Shown here: piece by piece, positions 19,536-27,592 of the stretch
How the letters are laid out: each line of letters starts with the position of its first letter
How positions within the stretch are numbered: the first letter of the stretch is position 1
From: J054 sp965223095
GTDB lineage: Bacteria > Pseudomonadota > Gammaproteobacteria > Steroidobacterales > GCA-2729495
Length of the DNA: 64,000 nucleotides
Direction: 5' to 3'
NCBI GenBank assembly: GCA_965223095.1
Contig: OZ244979.1
Span: forward strand, 2,170,001 to 2,234,000
Made by a program: the position numbers and the translations under genes
The notes under the pieces: generated by a model
The model's input: the letters and a program-made list of their open reading frames with translations, nothing else
Database searches by the model: none
Told to the model about the DNA's origin: nothing

Positions 19536-20427
19536 TGTTTTTTCGTTTTCGCCTGAGTTTTTCGACACTGCGGGACAGGGTGGATGGAGACCGATTAAAT
19601 CGCTGTGCAACGGTTGTTAAGGTCGCGATTCGGTGGTCTGCTGCGGCCAGGCCTATTTCCGCACGAATGCGTGCATGCAAATGGTTTTGGGAGCTGCTTG
19701 CCAGGTCGCTGGCGGCAATATCATGTTGTCGACAGATTTTTTCTACGATTTGATCCAGACTAGTTTTTGCGCGCGTGGATGGCAGGTCTTTTAATATGGT
19801 GTTACGCCAGTTGTCATCGCCCAGTACTCTGTCTTCATCCCGGTTGCCCGTGCGTAGCTGACTGATAATACAGTCGGGTTGAGGTTCACCCATGAATTCT
19901 AGATACGCTTGCCGAGCTTTGGCGAGGGTTGGGCCAAATGCGGTCAGCACAGTTTGGCGGGTTAGCCACCGCGGAGCCGCTTGTCCTGAGTAGGCATGAT
20001 GGCTGCTCCAAGGATAGTCAGCGAGGCTTTCGGCTATCCCGGCGCGTATGGGATTCATGTGAATGTATCGCACCAGTTCCATAAGGTAGCTGTCCTCTTG
20101 CACGAGGATAGCGCGATAGCGTCTTTCGAACAGGTGCCCTGACCGGCGTTTGCGGAGATTTATTTTTCTTGCGTAGTTGCTGGCTAGATAGGCCATAAAG
20201 CGAGCTAGCGGTTCAGCACCAGCCTGCATGGCCAGATGTATGTGATTCGTCATCCAGCAATAGGCATGTAGACGGTGCTCATAGCGGCCGAGGCCTTCCT
20301 CTATCAGGGTCTGCCAGGTGATTCTATCGGTGGACTTGAAATAGATATCCTGCCGATCGTTACCCCGCAATATAATGTGGTAGAAACCACCCGGGACATG
20401 AATGCGTGGCTTACGAGGCATCGTCAT
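19531..20427 (-). CDS. REP-associated tyrosine transposase (RAYT, Y1/IS200-like)
   Basis: 298 aa. The N-terminal Y1 domain shows GGFYHIILRGNDRQDIYF, the HUH metal motif in TNHIHLAMQ (H-x-H), RRSGHLFERRYRA, and the tyrosine region SYLMELVRYIHMNPIRAG. The C-terminal third (RSPSTLSRSVEKLRRKRK) is a helix-turn-helix-like DNA-binding tail. RAYTs are single-copy housekeeping-type transposases thought to spread REP palindromes. REP cores of the GTGCCGGGCAC type lie at its 3' end and at 14172, 14226 and 24130, with a related GGTGCCCGGCGCG form at 20511, 21279 and 24309. It is probably intact. Confidence 0.92.
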   Translation of the reverse strand: MTMPRKPRIHVPGGFYHIILRGNDRQDIYFKSTDRITWQTLIEEGLGRYEHRLHAYCWMTNHIHLAMQAGAEPLARFMAYLASNYARKINLRKRRSGHLFERRYRAILVQEDSYLMELVRYIHMNPIRAGIAESLADYPWSSHHAYSGQAAPRWLTRQTVLTAFGPTLAKARQAYLEFMGEPQPDCIISQLRTGNRDEDRVLGDDNWRNTILKDLPSTRAKTSLDQIVEKICRQHDIAASDLASSSQNHLHARIRAEIGLAAADHRIATLTTVAQRFNRSPSTLSRSVEKLRRKRKNT

Positions 20428-20447
20428 CTCAGTTGATGTGCTTTACA

Positions 20448-20529
20448 CTGAGACTAGTGACAGCCTTCAAGCTTATCGAGGCGACTATCGGTGCAGAGTA
20501 TGCAAAAAGCGGTGCCCGGCGCGATTTAC
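20448..20529. repeat. Approximately 80-bp repeat, copy 1
   Basis: Begins CTGAGAC-A/T-AGTGACAGCC and ends in GGTGCCCGGCGCGATTTAC. A second copy at 24258-24327 matches closely but lacks about 11 bp in the middle. The terminal part alone, from TGCAAAAAGCGG, also occurs at 21269-21297. It abuts the 5' end of the RAYT gene, so it may be the partner element at that side. Confidence 0.75.
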
Positions 20530-20555
20530 CGATTTACACACGGAGTTGCTAAAAC

Positions 20556-21122
20556 ATGCCTCACTTCACGCTACATACACTCGATTCTGCGCCCGATACC
20601 TCCAAACCGTTACTGGAACATTCACAGACGCTATACGGTGGCATGATTCCGAATCTACATGCGGTAATCGCTGAAGCACCGGCGTTACTTGAAGCCTACC
20701 AGCGCTTGAACGAAATCTTTGAGCGCAGTTCGCTGGACCTGGGAGAACGAAACATCGTCTGGCTCACGATTAACTACGAGAATGGCTGCACCTACTGCAT
20801 GGGCGCACACACCGCCATCGCTCACTTTGCAGGACTGATGGATGCGGATATCGAAGCGCTACGCAACGGTACGCCACTGGCAGAGCAAAAACATGAAACT
20901 CTGCGCTCATTTACCGCACACATGGTCAAGGCGAGAGGCTGGGCAGAAGACACTGAGCTGAAAGCACTATTTTCTGCAGGCTATACACAGCAAACCGCGC
21001 TGGATGTAGTACTTGCTATCGGCATGAAAACGATCAGCAACTACACCAACCACATCGCCAATACCCCGCTGGACACAGGGCTTACGAAGTACGCCTGGGA
21101 AAAACCCGCAACAAATCGCTAA
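20556..21122 (+). CDS. Carboxymuconolactone decarboxylase/AhpD-like protein
   Basis: 188 aa, all-helical AhpD-type fold. The signature CTYCMGAHTAIA (CxxC then His, about residues 79-90) is complete, so peroxidase or disulfide-reductase chemistry of the AhpD kind is possible. Upstream NIVWLTINYENG is typical of the family. It could protect against peroxides using a thiol relay, but a specific partner (AhpC, lipoamide system) is not encoded nearby. It is flanked by REP-like repeats on both sides. Confidence 0.85.
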   Translation: MPHFTLHTLDSAPDTSKPLLEHSQTLYGGMIPNLHAVIAEAPALLEAYQRLNEIFERSSLDLGERNIVWLTINYENGCTYCMGAHTAIAHFAGLMDADIEALRNGTPLAEQKHETLRSFTAHMVKARGWAEDTELKALFSAGYTQQTALDVVLAIGMKTISNYTNHIANTPLDTGLTKYAWEKPATNR

Positions 21123-21268
21123 TTTTAGTTTGGAGTATCTCGTATATGCTCCATAACCGGTCGAAGAAATTTGTTCGTTTTGCTCACCGGACTGGCTATG
21201 TCGGCCGTTTTTCGAGGCGTTAACCGTCTTGAGAACCAAGGAAGATAAAGGTCAGCTGGAGCTGTGAG

Positions 21269-21318
21269 TGCAAAAAGCGGTGCCCGGCGCGATTTACAAT
21301 AGTTTTTACTCTGACCCC
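21269..21318. repeat. Two REP-like families side by side
   Basis: TGCAAAAAGCGG-TGCCCGGCGCGATTTAC at 21269-21297 (same as the end of the 80-bp repeat) is followed at 21303-21318 by TTTTTACTCTGACCCC, the complement of the repeat at 17166 and 30124. The stop codon of the PASTA-protein gene (21306-21308) lies inside the second repeat. Confidence 0.7.
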
Positions 21319-23162
21319 AAGGAAATTACGAGGTCGATCGCAGAACCTGGTGCTGCAAGCGACAGACCAACGGGATTTTGACTGATTACGAATCCGGCCG
21401 GAACCGTCGAGCTATGCGCATTGTTCACGGCGCCAACATTAAATCCGGCAATTAACAAGGACCATTGCGCGGAAATTCGACCCATTCCGACCACATTCGG
21501 GACCGGGACGCCCTGCGGTCCACCGGATATCACCAGATCGACTGGATCATTGAGCTCGGCACAACTCAGGCACGCTGTTGGATTCTGACTGATGACATTA
21601 CCGGCGGGAACGACCGCATCAAGCACGGGCGTGACGCTGCCAACAGCAAGGCCAGCTGCGACGATCATCGTCTCGGCCGTGGACTGCGGCTGGCCGATCA
21701 CATCCGGAACGTCGACAGTGACCGGTGGGCCAGTGGAAATCACCAGATCAACCGGATCGTCTGGAGAAGCACAGTCGCTGCAGGCTGCCGGGTTGTGGCT
21801 GATTACCTGACCTGCCGGGACAATCGTATCTTCCTGCTGAGTTACAGCACCCACTGTGAGGAACGCCGCAACAATTGCTGCTTCGGCGGATGCTTGCGTC
21901 ATGCCGGTGAAGTCCGGAACATCGATGGCGACTTGGTGTTCAAATTCAAGCTGGTAGCCCCGATCACCATTACCACTCGCCGGGGTGGTACCGTTCCAGT
22001 CCAGCGTATTGACGATCAGCGTTACACCATCGTAGTAACCGACAGATCCGGCGTAGTCTGCCAGCTGTACTTGCGGACCGAATACGACATCGTCGCCCCC
22101 GATGCTCCGCGTCGCCGGGATCGTCGAATAATCCACCGACGAGTCCTCCACCTCGTCCGCACCAAACGAGTAGTTGCCGCAGATATTGGCGCGGACAATA
22201 GGGCCGAATGAACCCTCCGCGCAGTCAAAGAGGCTTGCACCGATCGTACCTGCGGCAAGATTCATGGTCGCATCGTTGAACGAATGCAAGAACAGAGTCG
22301 TCGTCGGGCTAACCGGGTAAGTCAAAAGCTGATTACCGTTTAGCGTGAGCATCTGCGCAGACGGGTCGTAATGCCAGTCGCCGCTCGTCACCGAGACTTC
22401 ATCTGTCTCGCCGTTTTCACTGGCACGGGTCACTTTTACGAGACTCATCGCGCCATCGCTGCTCGTCGCGACAGTCAAATCCACCGCGCTGCCGGGAGGG
22501 ACGCAATTAGTGCATGCGGAAGGATTCTGGCTGATGATGTAACCGGCCGGCACTGACTCACTCGGCTGATAGGTGATGGCACCGACCACCAGGTCTGCTC
22601 TGGTGATTTCCAGTTCGGCTGCTGACAGCTTCTCGCTCGTTACGTCCGGCACGTCGATTGGGGGTGGGGGGCCGATCGAAATCACCAGGTCGACCCGATC
22701 TCCATCGCTCGCGCACGCCGTACAGGCTTCAGGGCTCTGACTGATTACATGACCGGCTGGAACGACGGGATCGTGCTGGTTAAAGACCCACCGGACCACC
22801 AGGCCGGCGGCAACAATTGCTGCCTCGGCATCGGCCTGTGTCATTCCGACTACGTTGGGAATATCGCTGTTAGGAACGCCAAGAGAAATTTCAATGTTGA
22901 CGGCAGTACCAGACGTTACGGTCGCACCGGCAATCGGGTTCTGACTGATGATGTAACCAAACGGAACTGAAGCGTGGTACACCTCGGTGCGACTGCCAAC
23001 CCGAAGACCTGCGAAAAGCAGCGTTCTCTGTGCCTGGATTCGACCCTCGCCAACAACGTCCGGCACGACGATCGTCGAGGCAAAAGCCGGGCTAAATGGT
23101 GCGACCAGCACGATCGAAAAGACCACCGCGCGGAAGAAAACCGACAAGCTGGCAACTTGCAT
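21306..23162 (-). CDS. Secreted protein with six PASTA repeats around a central domain
   Basis: 618 aa. A signal peptide (cleavage near AFA-ST) leads into three PASTA repeats (VPDVVG, IPNVVG, VPDVTS), a central domain (about residues 240-420) and three further PASTA repeats (VPDFTG, VPDVIG, VPNVVG). Four of the PASTA units carry an inserted CxxC pair (CTAC, CTNC, CSDC, CLSC), so disulfides are likely. PASTA domains usually bind peptidoglycan in kinases and PBPs; here there is no kinase or transmembrane anchor, so it is probably periplasmic or secreted. The central domain (CAEGSFG, ICGNYSFGA, IGGDDVVFGP) matches the divergent neighbouring gene. The function is unknown. Confidence 0.85.
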   Translation of the reverse strand: MQVASLSVFFRAVVFSIVLVAPFSPAFASTIVVPDVVGEGRIQAQRTLLFAGLRVGSRTEVYHASVPFGYIISQNPIAGATVTSGTAVNIEISLGVPNSDIPNVVGMTQADAEAAIVAAGLVVRWVFNQHDPVVPAGHVISQSPEACTACASDGDRVDLVISIGPPPPIDVPDVTSEKLSAAELEITRADLVVGAITYQPSESVPAGYIISQNPSACTNCVPPGSAVDLTVATSSDGAMSLVKVTRASENGETDEVSVTSGDWHYDPSAQMLTLNGNQLLTYPVSPTTTLFLHSFNDATMNLAAGTIGASLFDCAEGSFGPIVRANICGNYSFGADEVEDSSVDYSTIPATRSIGGDDVVFGPQVQLADYAGSVGYYDGVTLIVNTLDWNGTTPASGNGDRGYQLEFEHQVAIDVPDFTGMTQASAEAAIVAAFLTVGAVTQQEDTIVPAGQVISHNPAACSDCASPDDPVDLVISTGPPVTVDVPDVIGQPQSTAETMIVAAGLAVGSVTPVLDAVVPAGNVISQNPTACLSCAELNDPVDLVISGGPQGVPVPNVVGMGRISAQWSLLIAGFNVGAVNNAHSSTVPAGFVISQNPVGLSLAAPGSAIDLVISLGSE

Positions 23163-23464
23163 CTTACCCCCTCTGGACCACTGTCAAGAACGACGGCTGT
23201 CGTGGCAAACATTTTACCCCTTCGAAAGGATATACGACTACATAAACGCAGGCAAAACCGATGCTGCAGTGTAGTCATTATGACAAAAAAGCTGGCTTCG
23301 TTCGGCGGAGAGAACTGCAGCCTAGAGCGTGCTGCCAGCGCCCGCACCAAATGCCGCTTATAAGCCAATCTGTCGTTGCAGCGAACGCGGTCAACAGCGA
23401 TTCGCGCTGAAGTGTTTGCTGTCGCAATTGTGCATTTGTTAAAATGAGCTGATAGGGGGTAAAA
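23163..23464. other. 302-bp divergent intergenic region
   Basis: Separates the PASTA-protein gene (minus) from the VPLPA-CTERM gene (plus), which share a domain, so a common regulator could act here. The reading frames in it show no family features. A GGGGG-TAAAA stretch just ahead of ATG 23465 may serve as ribosome-binding site. No clear operator seen. Confidence 0.5.
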
Positions 23465-24103
23465 ATGAAAAGATCTGCTGTGGCTGTCGGAGTTGCTACC
23501 GCACTCGGTGCTGGTCCAGTTTCCGCCGGTTCCGAGTGGATCCTGACCAGCCTAGTGACGAAGTCGAATGGCGGCACGGCTAGCTTCGCGCTGTCAGGCG
23601 AGCTGACATTTTCCGAGGGCCCGGGATTCTCGCTGGATGCCGACGGCTTGTTCAGCGCCGCCGCCAAGGTTGGCATGACGCCGCTATTTACATGGAGCTT
23701 CGGTTCCGATTTTTCAATAAGCGGCGCTGGTGTGGGTTCTGGATCCTTCAGCTGCATCGAAGGGATCTTTGGCAGCGTTGTTGGCTCCAGCATCTGCGGC
23801 AACTATTCATTTGGTGCCAACGGCTACAACGAATCGATGGTGAACGCCGATGGCAGTAATCGCGTTATTGGCGGTGACGACGTTGTTGTTGGTCCGGCAC
23901 TTTCAATAGGCGACTTCACCGGCTTCACCCCGGTGATCCCGCCGACAGATTTCATCGACGTCATTGTTCTTGAGAATGGTGGCGCCTACAGCGGCCAAAT
24001 CTGGACATTCATGGCCAACACTGCCATACCGGTGCCGGCAGCCGCCTGGCTGTTTGGTTCTGCGCTTGGCTTTCTCGGCTGGATGCGCCGCAAGGCCAGC
24101 TGA
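23465..24103 (+). CDS. Exported protein with VPLPA/PEP-CTERM-type sorting tail
   Basis: 212 aa. Signal peptide at residues 1-19, then a beta-rich domain with FSCIEGIFG, SICGNYSFGA and VIGGDDVVVGP, also present in the middle of the PASTA protein encoded divergently. The C-terminus is a textbook sorting tail: VPVPAAAWLFGSALGFLGWMRRK (Pro-rich motif, one hydrophobic helix, basic end), the kind handled by an exosortase. The protein is thus expected to be processed and displayed or released as part of extracellular matrix. No exosortase gene lies in the window. The domain itself is not one I recognise. Confidence 0.85.
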   Translation: MKRSAVAVGVATALGAGPVSAGSEWILTSLVTKSNGGTASFALSGELTFSEGPGFSLDADGLFSAAAKVGMTPLFTWSFGSDFSISGAGVGSGSFSCIEGIFGSVVGSSICGNYSFGANGYNESMVNADGSNRVIGGDDVVVGPALSIGDFTGFTPVIPPTDFIDVIVLENGGAYSGQIWTFMANTAIPVPAAAWLFGSALGFLGWMRRKAS

Positions 24104-24129
24104 CCCGTCGGCAGAATTCGGGAGCTGTT

Positions 24130-24150
24130 GGTGCCGGGCACCTGTTTTTG
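24130..24150. repeat. REP-like element (GGTGCCGGGCACC core)
   Basis: GGTGCCGGGCACCTGTTTTTG, preceded by CTGTT exactly as at 19515. It is one of four copies of this core in the window and lies 27 bp past the VPLPA-CTERM gene. Confidence 0.75.
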
Positions 24151-24257
24151 CATTTCGATATGGATTTAGAGTCATTTGGAAAGCTGACATCATTGATACA
24201 AGATTAGCCAACTTAGTTCTAAACTAGGTATTTTCTCTTGACGCGCAGATTTCCGTT

Positions 24258-24327
24258 CTGAGACAAGTGACAGCCTTCAAGACTATCGGTGCGGGGTATG
24301 CAAAAAGCGGTGTCCGGCGCGATTTAC
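24258..24327. repeat. Approximately 80-bp repeat, copy 2 (shortened)
   Basis: Matches 20448-20529 from CTGAGACAAGTGACAGCC to GCGCGATTTAC, with about 11 bp missing and a C-to-T change in TGTCCGGC. It is the only other long copy in the window. Confidence 0.75.
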
Positions 24328-24412
24328 ACTGACTTCGGAATCAAATATCGTTTGGTTAATGATTACTTAACAAGCGATGTAGGAAGAAATCCTACCCTGT
24401 TTAGGTAAAACG

Positions 24413-24607
24413 TTGCGCGACCCTTCGTCCCTTGGTGGATGCCAAGATGTTTCAAACCTGCGAAAACTTGCGAAAGGTAATACCCCGACTCGCGTAATAG
24501 GATTGAAGCTCGGCAGAACTGCTGGCGCAGTGCAGTCAAAGGCTTCAGAGCTTGGTGTATTCCTGAAACCGACCAACCAGTCACCGTATAACCGTCGCGG
24601 GAAATGA
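24413..24607 (+). CDS. Small helix-turn-helix-like protein (TRVIGLKLGRT type)
   Basis: 64 aa from a TTG codon. The core LRKLAKGNTPTRVIGLKLGR and the ending LKPTNQSPYNRR match a short protein type seen widely in proteobacteria; the TRVIGLKLGRTAGAVQSKASELGV part looks like a helix-turn-helix. The first 15 residues are not convincing and the real start may be elsewhere or lost. It converges on hipA with 26 bp between. The function is unknown; DNA binding is inferred from the motif shape. Confidence 0.45.
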   Translation: MRDPSSLGGCQDVSNLRKLAKGNTPTRVIGLKLGRTAGAVQSKASELGVFLKPTNQSPYNRRGK

Positions 24608-24633
24608 CAGGCATTGCGCACCGAAGCGCAAAT

Positions 24634-25953
24634 TCATTCCACCGCAGCGTCAGTGCGCAACTCCGCGGCGAGCCTCGCTAACGCTGTCGCCCGTCCTTTG
24701 AGATTTTCGAACGCGTAGCCGTTTAGAAACTGGCGCCCCCAGAGCAATTTTCTGTCGATGTCCGAAAGCTTGGCGAGATCGCAGGCGCCCGCCCAGTGTT
24801 CACTAATAGCGTGGACCTGGTTTTCAATGATTTCTAGTGCCTCGGCTTCGCTCAGCAAGAACTGCGGGGCGGCGGCCAAGCACGCAGCAAGCTGGCTTTG
24901 TCTCGCATCGCCGGCAATAAGCATGGCCTGGGTAGCCTCATTGCCTGTTCGGCCCTGCGGGCAAATGTCGTAAGCCGGTGTCAGTGACAATGCCTTGCCG
25001 TCCCAGAAAGCGGCATGATTGCGTGCATGGTCATCGGTGTTTCCGCACAAGATGTTGAAAACCAGACGACCGAATAGCTCCCGAAGCGTTTCCCGAGCAT
25101 CGTTGAAATCGCGGCGAATAATCTCGGCCAGCTCTTCGTAGCTGGCATAGCGAGCCATCATTTCATCGAGGCCAAGCAAGGTGAGGGCGGATATCAATGA
25201 CCGACGGTTCCAGCCGTCGTCGGCAGGAACACGATCGAAGCGCTCGATCAGGAGTACATCTTTGTTTAACGCACGCGCCAATTTGACGGGCGCGGCATTG
25301 AGCCCGCATTTTCTCGCCAGATGCATCGCGATGAATTCCGCTTTTACAACACTGTAAAGATCGCTGCTGGATGCAAACTTGGCGATGTACTTTTTGTTGT
25401 CCGCAGTAATCATCGCTTTAGGACGTGCACCCCCGATTGAGCTGCCGTGTTGAAGCGCAGCGTCTAATTCGGGCGTCAGTGGAATTCCTCGCTCAACTTT
25501 TTCGGCCGAGCTCAACAGTTCGTCCAGCGAGGCTTGCCTGGGCACCCGCGGGACGTATTCAGTCGGTGACCGCTGGAAGTCCAGCGCGCCGATGCGGTCG
25601 GAGCCAGATTTCAGTAGATACGTCAGTTCATCGAGTTCGGCGACGTCCCCTTCCTTACCCTTGGCGCCCAGAATGCGATTGAGCAGGACGCGACGTCCCC
25701 AAGCATCAGGGGCACTATCGCGAATGCAGCCCGGCATCGTTAGGCCGGCCGGCAGGGGTAATTCGCCGCGCTGGAGCGGCAATTCCTTGTCGTAGAGCGA
25801 GATCGCTTCGTCTCGTGCCAGGTAGCTCTGACCATAGTTGAACAGCAGGTTGTCGCCTTCGCGCACCAAACGCCCGGCCACGACCGGTTCAGTCGTGCCG
25901 GGCAGCCAGACCCAGACATAGGCTTCTTTTTCGTCTCTAGAAGTCATCGTCAA
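24634..25953 (-). CDS. hipA: HipA-family serine/threonine kinase toxin
   Basis: 439 aa, the usual HipA length. N-terminal subdomain-1 (FNYGQSYLARDEAISLYDKELP), ATP loop region GSSIGGARPKA (about residues 168-178), lysine in KKYIAKF, ERFDR, the catalytic NTDDHARNHAAF (about residues 308-319) and LTPAYDI metal-binding Asp are all present, so it should be active. HipA kinases phosphorylate targets such as glutamyl-tRNA synthetase and arrest growth. It is the second gene of a pair; its start overlaps the antitoxin gene by 17 bp, as expected for translational coupling. Confidence 0.93.
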   Translation of the reverse strand: MTMTSRDEKEAYVWVWLPGTTEPVVAGRLVREGDNLLFNYGQSYLARDEAISLYDKELPLQRGELPLPAGLTMPGCIRDSAPDAWGRRVLLNRILGAKGKEGDVAELDELTYLLKSGSDRIGALDFQRSPTEYVPRVPRQASLDELLSSAEKVERGIPLTPELDAALQHGSSIGGARPKAMITADNKKYIAKFASSSDLYSVVKAEFIAMHLARKCGLNAAPVKLARALNKDVLLIERFDRVPADDGWNRRSLISALTLLGLDEMMARYASYEELAEIIRRDFNDARETLRELFGRLVFNILCGNTDDHARNHAAFWDGKALSLTPAYDICPQGRTGNEATQAMLIAGDARQSQLAACLAAAPQFLLSEAEALEIIENQVHAISEHWAGACDLAKLSDIDRKLLWGRQFLNGYAFENLKGRATALARLAAELRTDAAVE

Positions 25954-26269
25954 CCGTCCGTTGTCGAGAGTGGGTGCGCTGCGGGAGCAGGGCGATTCGG
26001 TCGTCGGCCGCTTTCAGGGCGCGACGCAAGTCATCTTTGTCCGCGTCGAAGAGCTTGACCCCGACCAGGGTTGCGACCTCGAAGGCGAGGCCAATTGAAG
26101 AGCCGGGATCGCCTCTTTCAATCTTGTCCAAGGTCTCCCGCGCAATACCGGCGCGCTCGGTCAGCTCGATTTTCGTCCAGTGGCGCTCCTGGCGCCCAAG
26201 GCGTATCAGCCGACCCAGCAATTTGACGGCTTCGAGTGTCGTTTTGGAGTAGGTGCGAGTTAGCGCCAT
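25937..26269 (-). CDS. hipB: HipB-like antitoxin, XRE-family DNA-binding protein
   Basis: 110 aa from ATG 26269 (MALTRTYSK); a longer frame to 26353 exists but would run through the operators, and GGTGA lies just ahead of 26269. The helix-turn-helix is KIELTERAGIARETLDKIERG, as in XRE/HipB proteins. HipB neutralises HipA and represses its own operon. The C-terminus (RTHSRQRTVDDDF) may reach into HipA. The four inverted repeats and the promoter upstream fit autoregulation. Confidence 0.9.
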   Translation of the reverse strand: MALTRTYSKTTLEAVKLLGRLIRLGRQERHWTKIELTERAGIARETLDKIERGDPGSSIGLAFEVATLVGVKLFDADKDDLRRALKAADDRIALLPQRTHSRQRTVDDDF

Positions 26270-26282
26270 GAATGTCACCAGA

Positions 26283-26416
26283 TGTCTAAAAAAATAGTCA
26301 TTAATTTGAATAATGACTGGAATACTAGACAAATCTACTTTGATTCGTGACATCAGTCAAGAACGAATGTCTATAAAAATAGGCATTAATAAGTCTAATG
26401 CCTAGAAAAATAGGCA
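26283..26416 (-). promoter_or_regulatory. Four HipB operator candidates, TGYCTA-N6-TAGRCA type
   Basis: Four 18-bp inverted repeats with the same 6-bp spacer: 26283-26300 (TGTCTA/TAGTCA), 26314-26331 (TGACTG/TAGACA), 26368-26385 (TGTCTA/TAGGCA) and 26399-26416 (TGCCTA/TAGGCA, perfect). Starts are 31, 54 and 31 bp apart, so they form two pairs with three-turn spacing. They surround the hipB promoter. Confidence 0.8.
26332..26360 (-). promoter_or_regulatory. hipBA promoter (TTGACT-17-TAGATT)
   Basis: On the minus strand the -35 hexamer TTGACT is at 26355-26360 and the -10 hexamer TAGATT at 26332-26337, with the ideal 17-bp spacer. The second operator abuts the -10 and would cover the start site; the third lies just upstream of the -35. 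Confidence 0.65.
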
Positions 26417-26453
26417 AGTTTCTCTAAATAATTGAATTTTAGGATGTTATTGT

Positions 26454-26489
26454 CACTAAGAAAGAAAAAGCCTGAAACCTTTCTTAGTG
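26454..26489. repeat. Perfect 11-bp inverted repeat, 14-bp loop
   Basis: CACTAAGAAAG (26454-26464) and CTTTCTTAGTG (26479-26489). It lies in the AT-rich gap between the hipBA promoter and the Crp gene (26417-26759), in which I see no gene. It could be a terminator-like stem or a regulator site; no T run follows directly. Confidence 0.5.
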
Positions 26490-26759
26490 CTTTTCGCTAA
26501 GAAACTTTCGTTAAGAATTCCAGGACACCAGCGGCTTCCTCTTGTTTTTGCTCGGGCAAGTTAACTGGGTGTTCAACATCCGTTTGTATTCTAGAGGCAC
26601 GGTCAAAACGCGCGACTGGAGCCTACACACCCGCTGGGATCGACTGTTGCCGAGCAAAGGGTGGTTCAGACATTCGATTTCCTGCATGCACTTGAATATT
26701 CTCGGTATTAATTTCGGGATCAAATACCTTTTGGCGTAGGGCAAATCAACGACAACAAT

Positions 26760-27437
26760 ATGACGAAGCCTTATCCAGTCTGGTTAGAAAGATGTGCCAC
26801 TCTTCGTTCCTTGACGGATGATCAGATCGAACAGTTCTTAAGCTTCTCCACTTCAATCGAAACACGAGCACGGGAGTATGTGTTTCGTGAGCACGACGAT
26901 CCGACACACATCTATCTCATTCAGGAAGGTGAGTGGATGTCCGAGCTCATACTCGCCGACGGGCAGAGACAAGTCGGCGGCTTCAGCTCGGTGGGCGAGT
27001 TGGTAGGTTTCGGTACGCCCGACGCGTATGCATACAGCATCAAAGTGTTAGTTTCAGGACGTGCGCTCAAAATTCCTACTGCCGATGCCGTTGCGTTTGC
27101 CGAAAGCGTACCGTCGATCCTCGACAACCTTTATAAGCGCCGCGATGAAGTCATGCTTGAGATGACACGCAGAATTGCCGTCGTGGGTAAGATGAAAGCA
27201 CATGAGCGTATTTGCACACTGCTCACCAAAATTTCTCGCATGCAACTCAACGAAACAGACGTAGTTTTGAACATGACCCGGCAAGACATCGCTGACTTTT
27301 TAGGCCTTACAGCCGATACCGTAGTACGAGGCCTCAAAAAACTTGAGGCTGACGGTATTATTGCAATCGATAATACCGGTCATGATGTCAAGCTGCTGCG
27401 GCCGGAGACAGTTCAGAATCTGGCAGCGGGCATATAA
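26760..27437 (+). CDS. Crp/Fnr-family regulator, cassette 1
   Basis: 225 aa. Cyclic-nucleotide-type beta-barrel (VFREHDDPTHIYLIQEGEWMSELILADG), dimer helix, and C-terminal winged helix with MTRQDIADFLGLTADTVVRGLKKLEADG, very like Fnr. It lacks the N-terminal Cys cluster of Fnr, so it is not an iron-sulfur oxygen sensor of that kind; the cAMP-pocket residues are not evident either, so the ligand is unknown. At the recognition helix Asp replaces the Fnr Glu (TADTVVR). It sits 155 bp upstream of a Rieske oxygenase gene, with a matching inverted repeat between, and is a paralogue of the regulator at 41319. Confidence 0.9.
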   Translation: MTKPYPVWLERCATLRSLTDDQIEQFLSFSTSIETRAREYVFREHDDPTHIYLIQEGEWMSELILADGQRQVGGFSSVGELVGFGTPDAYAYSIKVLVSGRALKIPTADAVAFAESVPSILDNLYKRRDEVMLEMTRRIAVVGKMKAHERICTLLTKISRMQLNETDVVLNMTRQDIADFLGLTADTVVRGLKKLEADGIIAIDNTGHDVKLLRPETVQNLAAGI

Positions 27438-27483
27438 AACGCCTTCAGGGCGTTGCCGCCTTCGCAGCTAGCTAAATTCCCGT

Positions 27484-27503
27484 CCGTCGACTTTTGTCGA
27501 TAC
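27484..27503 (+). promoter_or_regulatory. FNR-like box and class II promoter of Rieske gene 1
   Basis: CCGTCGACTTTTGTCGATAC: half-sites CGAC and GTCG around TTTT, the N4 spacing of Fnr boxes. Sixteen of its bases match the box at 41250 on the other strand except for one. The -10-like TATTCT is at 27523-27528, so the box centre is 29.5 bp before it, which puts it near -41.5. Confidence 0.72.
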
Positions 27504-27592
27504 CTTTCAAGCGAGCTCGCTCTATTCTGATTCCATTGCTAACGCGATTGCGCATTAGTGCATTCGGTAACGAGTATGGTGCAGGGAAAATT

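Noticed and set aside
26270..26353. Longer start for hipB (MSRIKVDLSS)
   Set aside because: Runs through the operators and promoter; the ATG at 26269 begins the normal HipB N-terminus.
27494..27592. Longer start of Rieske oxygenase 1
   Set aside because: Would encode across the promoter box; the family begins at MLINNWY.
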